From the NCBI RefSeq assembly GCF_001280305.1, contig NZ_CP012623.1, positions 1-64,000 of the forward strand: a stretch of DNA of 64,000 nucleotides, read 5' to 3'. This document shows positions 54,678 to 63,938 of this stretch, one piece after another. The translations under genes and the position numbers were made by a program. Origin of the DNA: Hymenobacter sp. DG25A (GTDB lineage Bacteria; Bacteroidota; Bacteroidia; Cytophagales; Hymenobacteraceae). Position 1 is the stretch's first letter. Every line of letters begins with the position of its first letter. The notes beneath the pieces were generated by a model. It did no database searches, was not told the DNA's origin, and worked only from the letters and a program-made list of their open reading frames with translations.

Positions 54678-55283
54678 CTAATGGGACTTAAGGGCAAATT
54701 TAATTAATTCTTCCACGCTCAGATCATTACCATGGCGATGCTGTATCTGGTCTAATTGTTTCTCGGCAGCCGTCCGGGCAAAGCCCAGGGTAACCAAAGC
54801 TGCTAACGCCTCCGAGCGGTTGGTATTGTGCTGGCGCGCCAAAGGCACCGTATCATAGCCGGCTTTTGCCAAAAGCTCCTCCTTGCGGAATTTGTCTTTC
54901 AGCTCCAGCACCACGCGCTGGGCCGTTTTGGGCCCCACGCCTTTAATACTCTGGATAGAGCGCACATCTTCCTGCACAATGGCCTGCCGGATTTCCCCCA
55001 CCGACATGGAAGATACCATGACAATGCCCGTGCCCGGCCCAATGCCCGACACAGAAATCAGCTGCATAAACAGCGACTTTTCGTTGGGGTCGAGGAACCC
55101 GTACAGCGCCTGCGCGTCTTCCTTAATATGCTGATAGGTATAGAGTTTCGCTTTTTCGCCCTCGGCCGGCAACTTGGAATAAGTGGCCAGAGAGATTTTT
55201 ACTTCATATCCCAGGCCGTTGAGGTCGATAATGGCTAGGGTAGGATCTTTATAAGCTAGTTTACCGTCGAGGTAGGCAATCAT
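54678..55283 (-). CDS. ruvA: Holliday junction DNA helicase subunit RuvA
   Basis: The 201-residue protein is a complete RuvA. It has the N-terminal OB domain (MIAYLDGKLAYKDPTLAIID), two helix-hairpin-helix motifs (LISVSGIGPGTGIVMVSSM and SIKGVGPKTAQRVVLELKDK), and a C-terminal domain that binds RuvB (RSEALAALVTLGFARTAAEK). It recognises Holliday junctions and loads RuvB. ruvB is not in this window. The gene is directly upstream of sprA, a conserved Bacteroidota pair. Nothing odd is seen in it. Confidence 0.97.
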   Translation of the reverse strand: MIAYLDGKLAYKDPTLAIIDLNGLGYEVKISLATYSKLPAEGEKAKLYTYQHIKEDAQALYGFLDPNEKSLFMQLISVSGIGPGTGIVMVSSMSVGEIRQAIVQEDVRSIQSIKGVGPKTAQRVVLELKDKFRKEELLAKAGYDTVPLARQHNTNRSEALAALVTLGFARTAAEKQLDQIQHRHGNDLSVEELIKFALKSH

Positions 55284-55400
55284 GCAGTTGAAAAGTAAAA
55301 GCGGAAAGGAAGGAGGAGCGGGCTACGAGCCCAGAAGGTAAGAAACTAACACCAGAAAGCCGGTTTTCTATCCTGTAAACTGCACTATTGGGAAATAAAA

Positions 55401-55442
55401 TGGCCGTAACGCAACCCTCCGAAAAGCGTTGCGCTACGGCCA
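55401..55442 (-). terminator. Terminator after maeB
   Basis: TGGCCGTAACGCAAC and GTTGCGCTACGGCCA arms with one A-C mismatch, followed on the minus strand by TTTTATTT. It ends the malic enzyme transcript. Confidence 0.8.
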
Positions 55443-55454
55443 TAAGTTTAGAGC

Positions 55455-57728
55455 CTACAGTCCCCGCTGCGGTTCCTGAGCGTCTACTACCGCAATAGCG
55501 GCCATGTTCACAATTTCCCGTACCGAGGCGCCCAACTGCAGAATGTGCACCGGCTTGCGCATGCCCATCAGCACCGGCCCGATTACCTCGGCCCCGCCAA
55601 TTTCCTGGATGACCTTATAGGCAATGTTGCCGCTGATAACGTTCGGAAAAATGAGGGTGTTGGCGCCGCCTTTGTTGGCCAGCTCGGAGAAGGGATACTG
55701 CTCGCGCAGTAGTTCCGGGTTCAGGGCCGTGTTGGCCTGCATCTCGCCATCAATAATGAGCTCCGGGTAGCGTTTTTTGGCCAGCTCGGTGGCTTTGCGG
55801 GCCTTGTCGGGCAGATCGCCGGGGTTGGATCCGAAGTTGGAGTAGCTGATAACGGCCACGCGCGGCTCGGCATCAAAGAAGCGCACGGCGCGGGCCGTGA
55901 GGCCAATAATGTCCACCATCTCCTCGGCCGTGGGGTCGATGTTCACGGTGGTATCAGCGAAGAAGAACGGGCCTTTCTTGTGCTGAATGATGTACATAGA
56001 CGCCACGCGCTTCACGCCGGCTTCCACTCCAATCACCTGCAGAGAAGGTACAATGGACTTGCCGTAGTCCTTGCTCAGACCGGTAATAAAGGCATCGGCC
56101 TCACCAGTTTCCAGCATCATAGAGCCGTAGTAGTTCCGCTCCCGTAGCAGGCGGCGGCCTTCGTAGAGCGTAATGCCCCGGCGCTGGCGCTTCTGGTAGA
56201 GCAGGTTGGCATACTCTTCGCGCTTGGCGTCCTGCTGCAGAATGTCAATAATTTCGCAGCCTTCCAGGTCTAGGCTGTTTTCGGCGGCCAAGCGCGCAAT
56301 TTTGTTGCGGTTGCCCAGCAGAATGGGCTTGGCAATGCCTTCTTCGCTGAGGATCTGGGCGGCTTTGAGGGTTTTATAGCTGTCGCCATCGGCAAAAACC
56401 ACGCGCTTGGGGTTGCTGCGGGCGGCCTGCGTGATGCGGTTCATCAGCTTCTGGTTTACGCCCAGGCGGCTGCGCAGCTCGTCTTCATACGCCAAAAAAT
56501 CATCAATCTGAATGCGGGCCACGCCGCTGTCCATAGCGGCTTTGGCTACGGCCGGGCTCACGGTGGTAATCAGACGGGGGTCCAGCGGCTTGGGAATGAG
56601 ATAAGTGCGGCCAAACGCCAGCGTGTTGTCGCCGTAGGCGCGGTTTACCATATCCGGCACCGCTTCCTTCGCCAGCTCCGACAGCGCTTTCACCGCCGCC
56701 AACTTCATGGCCTCATTGATTTCCGTAGCGCGCACATCCAAAGCCCCCCGGAAAATGTAGGGGAAGCCCAGCACGTTGTTTACCTGGTTGGGGTGGTCGG
56801 AGCGGCCGGTAGCCATGATAATGTCCGGGCGGGTGGCCATGGCCAGCTCATAGGGGATTTCCGGGTCGGGGTTGGCCAGCGCAAACACAATGGGGTTGTC
56901 GGCCATCAGTAGGAGCAGCTCGGCAGGCAGCACATTGGCGGCGGACAGGCCCAGGAATACGTCGGCGCCTTCCATGGCCTCGGCCAGTTTGGTAATGGGG
57001 CGCTGGGTGGCAAACTGGAACTGCAGCGGGTCGAGGTCGGTGCGGCTGGAGTTTATCACCCCATCCTTATCAAAAACCACTACGTTTTCCAGCTTCAGGC
57101 CCAGCGCCAGATACAGGCGCAGGCAGGAAATGGCCGCTGCACCGGCGCCGCTTACGACCAGCTTAATTTCGTCAATGCGCTTGCCAACCACTTCCAGACC
57201 GTTGAGCAGCGCCGCCGAGGAAATGATGGCGGTGCCGTGCTGGTCGTCGTGCATCAGCGGAATGTTCATCTTCTCCCGCAGCTCCGTTTCAATACGGAAG
57301 CACTCCGGGGCCTTAATGTCTTCCAGGTTGATGCCGCCGAAGGTGGGCTCCAGGGCCTTTACAATCCGGATGAACTCGTCGGGGTCGGTGGCATCAATTT
57401 CAATATCAAAGCAGTCGATGCCGGCAAACTTCTTGAACAGTACGCCTTTGCCTTCCATCACGGGCTTGCTGGCTTCGGGGCCGATGTTGCCTAGGCCCAG
57501 CACGGCCGTTCCGTTGCTGATAACGGCGACCAGGTTGCCCTTGGCGGTGTACTTATAAACGGCGTCCTTATCGGCGGCAATTTCCTTGCAGGGCTCGGCA
57601 ACTCCCGGAGAGTAGGCCAGCGCCAGATCCAGCTGGGTACTGACGGGCTTGGTGGGAACAACTTCAATCTTGCCGGCGGGCGTGCGGGAGTGATAATCCA
57701 GCGCTTCCTGTTTATTTATTTTCAGCAT
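55455..57728 (-). CDS. maeB: NADP-dependent malic enzyme with phosphotransacetylase-like domain
   Basis: The 757-residue protein is a MaeB. Its N-terminal half is malic enzyme ([80 protein letters not shown]) and its C-terminal half (from about residue 430) is a phosphate acetyltransferase-like domain ([40 protein letters not shown]). It oxidatively decarboxylates malate to pyruvate with NADP. The PTA-like part is thought to be regulatory, binding acetyl-CoA. The ATG at 57728 is chosen ([14 protein letters not shown]). It is upstream of ruvA and sprA, a common order, but a terminator separates them. Confidence 0.95.
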   Translation of the reverse strand: MLKINKQEALDYHSRTPAGKIEVVPTKPVSTQLDLALAYSPGVAEPCKEIAADKDAVYKYTAKGNLVAVISNGTAVLGLGNIGPEASKPVMEGKGVLFKKFAGIDCFDIEIDATDPDEFIRIVKALEPTFGGINLEDIKAPECFRIETELREKMNIPLMHDDQHGTAIISSAALLNGLEVVGKRIDEIKLVVSGAGAAAISCLRLYLALGLKLENVVVFDKDGVINSSRTDLDPLQFQFATQRPITKLAEAMEGADVFLGLSAANVLPAELLLLMADNPIVFALANPDPEIPYELAMATRPDIIMATGRSDHPNQVNNVLGFPYIFRGALDVRATEINEAMKLAAVKALSELAKEAVPDMVNRAYGDNTLAFGRTYLIPKPLDPRLITTVSPAVAKAAMDSGVARIQIDDFLAYEDELRSRLGVNQKLMNRITQAARSNPKRVVFADGDSYKTLKAAQILSEEGIAKPILLGNRNKIARLAAENSLDLEGCEIIDILQQDAKREEYANLLYQKRQRRGITLYEGRRLLRERNYYGSMMLETGEADAFITGLSKDYGKSIVPSLQVIGVEAGVKRVASMYIIQHKKGPFFFADTTVNIDPTAEEMVDIIGLTARAVRFFDAEPRVAVISYSNFGSNPGDLPDKARKATELAKKRYPELIIDGEMQANTALNPELLREQYPFSELANKGGANTLIFPNVISGNIAYKVIQEIGGAEVIGPVLMGMRKPVHILQLGASVREIVNMAAIAVVDAQEPQRGL

Positions 57729-57828
57729 GCGTGCAATGGTAGGGTGGTTCCTCGGGTGTGAGGCAAGAAGCAAGTTGGGGCGAATTTGGCCGGAATCAAA
57801 GTTTGCGCGGCATGCAGCGTAAACGAAA

Positions 57829-57857
57829 CCGCCCCGGACCAGGGAGGGCCGGGGCGG
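57829..57857 (-). terminator. Possible terminator after the lipoprotein gene
   Basis: CCGCCCCGG / CCGGGGCGG stem with an 11-base loop but only a short T tract on the minus strand. Moderate support. Confidence 0.45.
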
Positions 57858-57884
57858 ATAAAACAGAAGGAAAAGAAGCCTTAT

Positions 57885-58484
57885 TTACTTGAGTGGCATG
57901 TTCTTAAAACTGCCTCCTATTTCCAGGTTGCAACGTCTTATCGGGCTGGGGCCCCAGTTGCTGTCATAGGGGTCAGAAATGTTATCCATAGTCACCTCAT
58001 ACTCCCCACTAATCAGACGGCGCTGGCGGTCAAAGGCGGTAATCTTCAGATAGCCTGACAGCTGGTGCATATGGCTGCCGTAGATGCTGCCTTGGGTGCT
58101 GCCCGGTGCTTCTGCCCGCGTAAATACGTACCATACATCTGCTACACCTTCAGCCGGGTTCGGCAATGATTGAAGAGTATAAGTACCTGTCAGTCCACTG
58201 GTAAGCTGCTGGCCCGGGAGGGTAAAGGTAATGGCATCCGGGCCGGCGCTGCCGGAAAAATGCAGGGTAAGTTCCTGCTCACTCAAGGCGCCGCTGGTTT
58301 TGATTTCGATGGGGGCATAGCGTATCCCTGTTGTTTCTGCAGTAGCCGGATAATAAATGCTACGGTATAAGGCAAACTCGGCCGCCGGAACCGGGGCCGG
58401 TTGTGGCTCATCTTCTTTAGAGCCGCAGCCCATCGTACTTAGCGTGAGAGCTGCCAGGAAAGTAAGGCGTCGAAGTAGTTGCAT
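57885..58484 (-). CDS. Lipoprotein of unknown function
   Basis: The 199-residue product begins MQLLRRLTFLAALTLSTMGC, a lipoprotein signal with Cys20, followed by a Pro/Glu tether. The mature domain is beta-rich (ELTLHFSGSAGPDAITFTLP, YLKITAFDRQRRLISGEYEV), which is reminiscent of Bacteroidota proteins with a DUF6252-like fold. That is a weak recollection. It is probably anchored in the outer membrane. It sits between maeB and the transglycosylase operon and is likely monocistronic. Confidence 0.75.
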   Translation of the reverse strand: MQLLRRLTFLAALTLSTMGCGSKEDEPQPAPVPAAEFALYRSIYYPATAETTGIRYAPIEIKTSGALSEQELTLHFSGSAGPDAITFTLPGQQLTSGLTGTYTLQSLPNPAEGVADVWYVFTRAEAPGSTQGSIYGSHMHQLSGYLKITAFDRQRRLISGEYEVTMDNISDPYDSNWGPSPIRRCNLEIGGSFKNMPLK

Positions 58485-58585
58485 AAATAAAGTAGGAATA
58501 AGTGAAGCAGGCTTATTGACAAGCACCGTGCCCTTTCGCTATAAAAGGTTCCATAGCGTACTTCTTTTTTGCCCGGCAACTTATA

Positions 58586-58629
58586 AATAATTAGGGGAGG
58601 GCTTTTTGCGTGGCCCTCCCCTAATTATT
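58586..58629. terminator. Terminator between transglycosylase and lipoprotein genes
   Basis: Perfect 17-bp arms (AATAATTAGGGGAGGGC and its complement) with a 10-base loop, just downstream of the transglycosylase stop on the minus strand. Confidence 0.85.
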
Positions 58630-58644
58630 CCAAGAAAAAGAAAT

Positions 58645-60672
58645 TTAGCCCTGCACAATCAGCTTCTGGCCGGGCTTCACTTCATCCGAAGTCAGGTGGT
58701 TGAGCTTACGCAACTGTTCCACGGTAACGCCCTGGTAGCGGCGCGAGATGTTATATAAGGTGTCGCCAGGCTGTACCAGGTGCACGCGGGCCGGCATGGG
58801 GGTAGAGCGGGCGGCCTTTTTGGGGCCTGCTGTTGCAGTGCGCTGCTCCTTGGCTTTGGGATGGGCCTCGGCTACGGCTTCGTCCGGGCCCGGTGCGTGC
58901 AACACCAGCTTCTGCCCGGGCACCACCTGACTTGATTCCAGCCGGTTCCAGGTGGTAAGCTGGGCTACGGTTAATCCCTGCTCGCGGGCTACTTTGGTCA
59001 GATAGTCGCCGGGGCGCACTACATATTCCGCCGGCAGGCTGTCATCATCGGTGCTGGTGGTGGGGCGGGCTACGGATGGCTCCGTATTGGTTTTCTCTAT
59101 AGTAATAGCCGCTACCGTGCGTGCCGGGCGTGGTGAAGGCTTCTCAGCAGCTTTCCGGGTTGGCAGGGTTACTTCCGGCGTCCTGGCCTGGATTTGCTCT
59201 TCTGCTGCCACTGGCGCAGAAGGCGTAACCTTGGCTACCGCTATTGCCGTATCGGCCATGCTTTTTGGCGCCGCTACGGTAGCCAGCCTGGCTGGTACGG
59301 TCCGCTTAGACTTTACCGCGGCAACCGTTTCGACTTTTTCATCAGCCACGGGTACATATACGAAAACCTGCTGCCTGGCTACCAGCTTTTGTCCTTTGCG
59401 CAGCTTGTTCCACCGCCGGATCTGGCTGGGGTCTACATCGTATCGGCCTGCTACGCTGGCCACGGTTTCTCCGCGGCGCACCGTGTGGCGCGCCCGCCGG
59501 TATCGGGGTTTCTCTGCTGGGGCTGTCGGTTCGCTGGCGGCCACAGCCGTGCGGCTTGAATCAACCCCATTCAGCAGCGGGTTAAGCGGGATGATGGGCG
59601 CTGGTGGGGGCAGCGTTACTTTACAGTAGTCCAGCAGCGTGTTGCGGTCCTGGGCTACCAGCTCGGTGCGCACGCAGCTGGGTACCTGCAGCGGGTAGTT
59701 CCGGAAGGACTCGGGGATGTAGTACTTGCGCAGCTCCGGGTTGTAGCTGAGAATCGTAGTGGAGTCCAGCCCCATCGACTTCGCCAGCTTATACAGATCC
59801 AGCGAGCGGCCGGAAATCAGCAGCGTATCGGTTGGCTCCGGGTAGCGGTAGTTCAGCGTCTCGGAGTGCAGGCCGTGCTCCTTGGCGTAGTTAAGCGTGT
59901 AGAGCGTAGCCGTGAAAGTGGGTACGTAATTGCGCGTTTCCTTCGGCAGGTAGTTATAAATAGCCCAGAAGCTACGCTGCCCACCGGCCCGCCGGATAGC
60001 CTTGTTGATGTTGCCGCTGCCGTAGTTATACGCCGCCAGCACCAGCTCCCAGTCGCCGAAGTAGCGGTACAAATCCCGTAGATACTTGCAGGCCGCCTCC
60101 GTCGATTTCTCCGGATTCATGCGCTCATCCACAAACTCGTCGCGGCGTAGGCGCAGGTCGCCGGCGGTGGGGCCCATAAACTGCCACAAGCCCACGGCTC
60201 CGGCATGGGAGCGGGCCTGGGGCAGCAGCGCCGATTCTACCACGGCCAGGTATTTCAGATCCTGCGGCAAATGGTACTTGGCCAGATACTTCTCAAACAG
60301 CGGGAAATACAGATTCTGGCGCTCCAATATGCGCTGGGTGTACGTACGGTTGCGCACCGTGAAGTAATTCACGAAGGCCATTACCGTGTTGTTGAACACC
60401 AGCGGCATGTCGGACTCGTAGCAGGCAATCCGGTCGGCTACCAGGTCCCGCACGGCCGGCGGAGTCTGGCGCCAAACCAGCATGGCCGAGTCCGGCGAAA
60501 ACGCCGGCTCGGCTACCAAAGAGTCAGCGCGCAGCAGCTGTTGCTGGGCACGCAGCGTATCGTCCGCACTGGGCGCGTCCGGTTTCAGTTCGGGCAGGGT
60601 TTGCCCCAGGGTAGGGCGAGCCACGGTGGCCAGGAAAAGAAGCAGGGCGGAAGTGCGGAACGATGTACTCAT
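58645..60672 (-). CDS. Lytic transglycosylase with three LysM domains (MltD-like)
   Basis: The 675-residue protein has a signal peptide (MSTSFRTSALLLFLATVARP), a lytic transglycosylase domain with catalytic Glu146 (AVVESALLPQARSHAGAVGL, then LWQFMGPTAG and LAAYNYGSGNINKAI), and three LysM modules (RRGETVASVAGRYDVDPSQI; VRPGDYLTKVAREQGLTVAQ; VQPGDTLYNISRRYQGVTVE). It cleaves peptidoglycan in the envelope. The start at 60672 shares one base with the gatA stop (TGATG overlap), so the two are translationally coupled. A basic linker between LysM modules is Ala/Thr/Val-rich. Confidence 0.93.
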   Translation of the reverse strand: MSTSFRTSALLLFLATVARPTLGQTLPELKPDAPSADDTLRAQQQLLRADSLVAEPAFSPDSAMLVWRQTPPAVRDLVADRIACYESDMPLVFNNTVMAFVNYFTVRNRTYTQRILERQNLYFPLFEKYLAKYHLPQDLKYLAVVESALLPQARSHAGAVGLWQFMGPTAGDLRLRRDEFVDERMNPEKSTEAACKYLRDLYRYFGDWELVLAAYNYGSGNINKAIRRAGGQRSFWAIYNYLPKETRNYVPTFTATLYTLNYAKEHGLHSETLNYRYPEPTDTLLISGRSLDLYKLAKSMGLDSTTILSYNPELRKYYIPESFRNYPLQVPSCVRTELVAQDRNTLLDYCKVTLPPPAPIIPLNPLLNGVDSSRTAVAASEPTAPAEKPRYRRARHTVRRGETVASVAGRYDVDPSQIRRWNKLRKGQKLVARQQVFVYVPVADEKVETVAAVKSKRTVPARLATVAAPKSMADTAIAVAKVTPSAPVAAEEQIQARTPEVTLPTRKAAEKPSPRPARTVAAITIEKTNTEPSVARPTTSTDDDSLPAEYVVRPGDYLTKVAREQGLTVAQLTTWNRLESSQVVPGQKLVLHAPGPDEAVAEAHPKAKEQRTATAGPKKAARSTPMPARVHLVQPGDTLYNISRRYQGVTVEQLRKLNHLTSDEVKPGQKLIVQG

Positions 60673-62111
60673 CAAGTAGCGGCCGGGGTTAAGGTTTCCG
60701 TGACGGACTTGGAAAAGGCAAGCAGATGTTCTTCGCGGAAGGAGCCGCTCAGAATCTGCAGGCCAATAGGCAGCCCGGCAGCGTCCTGACCAAAGGGAAC
60801 AGAAACAGCCGGAACGCCTGCCAAGGAAGCCTGAACAGTAAATATATCAGCAAGATACATTGCTAAAGTATCTTTTTTATTCTCCCCAATGCGGAAAGCG
60901 GTAGTAGGCGTAGTGGGCAGCACCAGGAAGTCGTACTGACGCAGCAGCTCATCGGTTGTTTCCTTGATGAGGCGTCGCACGCGCTGCGCTTTGGTATAGT
61001 AAGCGTCGTAGTAGCTGGCCGAAAGCACGAAGGTGCCCAGCAGAATGCGCCGCTGCACCTCGGGGCCGAAGCCCTGGGAGCGGGTTTTCTTGTAGAGCGA
61101 CTCCAGATCGGTAGCGTCGGGGGCGCGGTAGCCGAACTTCACTCCGTCGTAGCGGCTCAGGTTAGAGCTGGCTTCGGCGGTGGTCAGGATGTAATAGGTG
61201 GGTACGATGTAGTCGAGGTAGGGGAATTCTACCGCTTCTACCACGTGGCCCTGGCTGCGCAGCTGCTCCAGGGCATCTTCCGTGGCCGCTTTAATTTCCG
61301 GGTTCAGGCCCGGGCGCTCCATACAATCTCGAATGTAGGCAATGCGGTAATGCGGGGCGGGCTCCAGCAGCTGGCTGTAAGCCGGCACTTCGCGCTGGCT
61401 GCCGGTGCTGTCGAAATTATCGGGGCCGGCCATCAGCTCCAGAAGCAGCGCCGCATCTTCCACCGAGCGGGTGAGGGTACCCACCTGATCAAAAGAGGAA
61501 GCATAAGCGGAAAGCCCGTAGCGCGAGATGCGCGAATACGTAGGCTTGAAGCCAATGACACCGCAGAAAGCAGCCGGCTGACGCACCGAGCCGCCCGTAT
61601 CCGTACCCAGCGAAGCCAGGCACAGATCAGCCTGCACGGCCACAGCCGAGCCGCCCGATGAACCACCGGATACCCGCTCGGGGTCTACCTCATTGCGCAC
61701 GGGGCCAAAGTAAGACGTCTCGTTGGAGGCACCCATGGCAAACTCGTCGCAGTTCTGGCGGCCGATGATGATAACATCTTCGTCGATGAGGCGCTGCACG
61801 GCCGTGGCTGTGTACAGGGATTTGAAGCCGTCCAGAATGTGGCTGCTGCTCTGCAGGGCGTGGTCCTTGTAGGCCAGCACGTCCTTCAGACCAATGACCA
61901 TACCGGCCAGGCGGCCCGCCGTGCCGGCGGCCAGCTTGGCGTCCACGGCATCGGCCTGGGCACGGGCTTCATCAGCGAATACTTCCAGAAAAGCATTCAG
62001 GTGGCTTTTCTGCTGAATATTATCCAGATAATACTCCACGAGCTGACGACAGGTCATAGTGCCTGCCGTCAGCTCGTGGCGAACTTCCGTGAGGGAGTTA
62101 AAGCGTCTCAA
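60672..62111 (-). CDS. gatA: Aspartyl/glutamyl-tRNA amidotransferase subunit A
   Basis: The 479-residue protein is GatA of the amidase-signature family. The catalytic triad is Lys76 (GLKDVLAYKDH), cis-Ser151 (VSGGSSGGSAVAV) and Ser175 (GTDTGGSVRQPA), with the same spacing as in Staphylococcus GatA (75 and 24 residues). It releases ammonia from glutamine for Glu-tRNA(Gln)/Asp-tRNA(Asn) transamidation. GatB and GatC are not in this window. The start appears to be TTG at 62111. It lies between tatA and the transglycosylase gene in one operon. Confidence 0.95.
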   Translation of the reverse strand: MRRFNSLTEVRHELTAGTMTCRQLVEYYLDNIQQKSHLNAFLEVFADEARAQADAVDAKLAAGTAGRLAGMVIGLKDVLAYKDHALQSSSHILDGFKSLYTATAVQRLIDEDVIIIGRQNCDEFAMGASNETSYFGPVRNEVDPERVSGGSSGGSAVAVQADLCLASLGTDTGGSVRQPAAFCGVIGFKPTYSRISRYGLSAYASSFDQVGTLTRSVEDAALLLELMAGPDNFDSTGSQREVPAYSQLLEPAPHYRIAYIRDCMERPGLNPEIKAATEDALEQLRSQGHVVEAVEFPYLDYIVPTYYILTTAEASSNLSRYDGVKFGYRAPDATDLESLYKKTRSQGFGPEVQRRILLGTFVLSASYYDAYYTKAQRVRRLIKETTDELLRQYDFLVLPTTPTTAFRIGENKKDTLAMYLADIFTVQASLAGVPAVSVPFGQDAAGLPIGLQILSGSFREEHLLAFSKSVTETLTPAAT

Positions 62112-62121
62112 AGTCAGAGAA

Positions 62122-62481
62122 TCAGTTGGTCGGTTGATCTAAGCGGTGCTGCTCTTCGGGAGTAAGCGGGGTAATGCCCCCATCCATGGGAGGCGCTACG
62201 TGGGTGGGGGCCACTGGAGGGGTCACCGGCTGCTGCGGAGCGGCGTATTGCTGGTTGAACTGCTGCTGGTAAGGCTGCTGGGGCTGCTGCGGCTGACCGG
62301 AGTTTTCAATCTCGCTGCGGATTTCCCGCGAAGCATCCTTGAACTCCCGAATGCCTTTGCCCAGTCCCCGCGCCAGCTCGGGTATTTTGTTGGCGCCAAA
62401 GAAAATCAGGATAACCACCATGATCAGCATTAGCTCACCACCACCCAGGTCACCCAGAAAAAGAAGAAATGGAGTATTCAT
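62122..62481 (-). CDS. tatA: Twin-arginine translocase subunit TatA, copy with Gln/Pro-rich tail
   Basis: The 119-residue protein has one N-terminal membrane helix (GGGELMLIMVVILIFFGANK), the TatA amphipathic helix IPELARGLGKGIREFKDASR, and a long Gln/Pro-rich tail (QQPQQPYQQQFNQQYAAPQQ) that is unusual for TatA. TatA forms the pore of the Tat pathway. It is next to a second TatA gene (62491-62715), 9 bases apart. Bacteroidota often carry more than one TatA-type gene, and the second could act as TatB. It begins the run that goes on into gatA. Confidence 0.9.
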   Translation of the reverse strand: MNTPFLLFLGDLGGGELMLIMVVILIFFGANKIPELARGLGKGIREFKDASREIRSEIENSGQPQQPQQPYQQQFNQQYAAPQQPVTPPVAPTHVAPPMDGGITPLTPEEQHRLDQPTN

Positions 62482-62490
62482 GACAGAAAG

Positions 62491-62715
62491 TTACTGACGT
62501 GGTTGCGTAGGATTGTTGGGGTTGGAAGGACCATCCCGGTACTCGGGCTTTTCCTCCTTTGAAGCATCCTTAAACTCGCGGATGCCCTGGCCCATGCCCC
62601 GGAACAATTCCGGAATACGCTTAGCACCAAATAGCAGAATAATAGCGAGGCCGATAAGCAGAAGCTCGGTGCCTCCGAAGTTACCGATACCCAGAAGAAG
62701 TGTGGCGAATGTCAT
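62491..62715 (-). CDS. tatA: Twin-arginine translocase subunit TatA, short copy
   Basis: The 74-residue protein has one membrane helix (GGTELLLIGLAIILLFGAKR) and the motif IPELFRGMGQGIREFKDASK. The similarity to the neighbouring TatA over the first 45 residues points to a tandem duplication. The start at 62715 (MTFATLLLGIG) is preferred to the longer frame from 62766, because the extra 17 residues are not TatA-like and a -7 element (complement of TACCTTTG, 62788-62795) would leave almost no leader for the longer form. It is first in the tatA-tatA-gatA-transglycosylase operon. Confidence 0.88.
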   Translation of the reverse strand: MTFATLLLGIGNFGGTELLLIGLAIILLFGAKRIPELFRGMGQGIREFKDASKEEKPEYRDGPSNPNNPTQPRQ

Positions 62716-62917
62716 GGCACAAGGCCCTTGGGGGCCGGTTTTGAAGTTGAAATCTTGTATACGCACTTGGTGCAGCTACAGGATTGGCAAAGGTACCCTA
62801 TAATTTCTAAATGCAGATTGGGAAGCTCTGCTTCCGGAGCACATTTTGGCAATCTGAACCGGGTGGTAACTACGTAGATATTCGCCAATTAAACCAGCCC
62901 CTGCGGATTTTCAGCAA

Positions 62918-62947
62918 TTGAAATCCAACATTGACCCAGTACTTTTG
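62918..62947 (+). promoter_or_regulatory. Bacteroidota promoter for the GAF-LytTR gene
   Basis: TTG at 62918-62920, a 19-base spacer and TACTTTTG at 62940-62947 match TTG-N19-TAnnTTTG perfectly. The transcript would start about 35 bases before the gene's ATG. Confidence 0.8.
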
Positions 62948-62990
62948 TTAAGCGCCCGCTCCAAACAGTGGGATAGTAGAACATCCTGAT

Positions 62991-63938
62991 ATGATACCGT
63001 ATAAAGTCACCACTGCAGAAACTGATTCTCTAGCGGCCCCTACCATGAAGGTAGTTAATGAAGAAGCGCGGCTAGAGGCGCTGCATAGCTACCAGGTGCT
63101 GGATACACCGCCCGAGCCTTCTCTGGACGCCTTAACCCGGCTGGCTGCCCTGATCTGCGGAACGCCCATTTCCCTGGTTTCGCTGGTTGATGCGGAGCGG
63201 CAGTGGTTTAAGTCGAATCTGGGGCTGGAAGCCAAGCAACAGACGCCGCGCAATATGGCCTTCTGCCAGCACGCCATGTTCACGGAAAAGGACGTGTACG
63301 AAGTAAAGAATGCCACGGAAGACCCCTTATTTCAGGATAACCCCCTGGTGACGGATGAACCCAGCATTCGGTTCTATGCCGGGGCCCCGTTGCTTACCCC
63401 GGAGGGTTTTCCCTTGGGCACCCTATGCACTCTGCATACCGAGCCCCATGAGCTGACCACGCAGCAACGGGAGGCCCTCGTAATTCTGGCTAAAGAAGTG
63501 TCTATGCATCTGGAGCTGCGGCGCACCCAGCTGTTGCTGGAGCAGGAAAAGCAGAAGCTGGAAGGGCTGTTGAAAATGGCCAACGACTCGGCACAGGCCC
63601 TGTACATGGGCAGCCGCAATGAGATTTTCGTGAAGCACGAGCAGAAGCTACTGCGCGTAAAAATCACCGACATCAACTACATCGAAGCGCTGGGAGACTA
63701 CGTGAACATTCACACTACCACCGAGCGCCTGACGATTTATACCACCATGAAGGATATCGAGTCGAAGCTGCCGGCGCGCACCTTCGTCCGGGTGCATCGT
63801 AAGTATATAGTACAGTTGGATAAAATTAACTCTATCGAAGCCGATGCGGTAATGATAGACGGCTCAAAAGGAGCCCTGGAGATACCCATTGGCCAGTCTT
63901 ACCGGGCGGGTCTTATGGGACGCCTAAATCTTATTTGA
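62991..63938 (+). CDS. GAF-LytTR transcriptional regulator
   Basis: The 315-residue protein has a GAF domain at about residues 25-180 (NEEARLEALHSYQVLDTPPE, WFKSNLGLEAKQQTPRNMAF, SIRFYAGAPLLTPEGFPLGT), a coiled-coil linker, and a LytTR DNA-binding domain at about 213-315 (KITDINYIEALGDYVNIHTT, RTFVRVHRKYIVQLDKINSI). Such proteins sense a ligand with GAF and bind DNA with LytTR. No histidine kinase is adjacent, so it probably acts alone. A second possible start (Met19, MKVVNEEARLEALHSYQV) fits GAF relatives better. A perfect promoter lies upstream. No gene is seen after it to the window end. Confidence 0.92.
   Translation: MIPYKVTTAETDSLAAPTMKVVNEEARLEALHSYQVLDTPPEPSLDALTRLAALICGTPISLVSLVDAERQWFKSNLGLEAKQQTPRNMAFCQHAMFTEKDVYEVKNATEDPLFQDNPLVTDEPSIRFYAGAPLLTPEGFPLGTLCTLHTEPHELTTQQREALVILAKEVSMHLELRRTQLLLEQEKQKLEGLLKMANDSAQALYMGSRNEIFVKHEQKLLRVKITDINYIEALGDYVNIHTTTERLTIYTTMKDIESKLPARTFVRVHRKYIVQLDKINSIEADAVMIDGSKGALEIPIGQSYRAGLMGRLNLI

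Noticed and set aside
62991..63938. Two-component system at the window end
   Set aside because: Only a GAF-LytTR protein without receiver domain or adjacent kinase is present.
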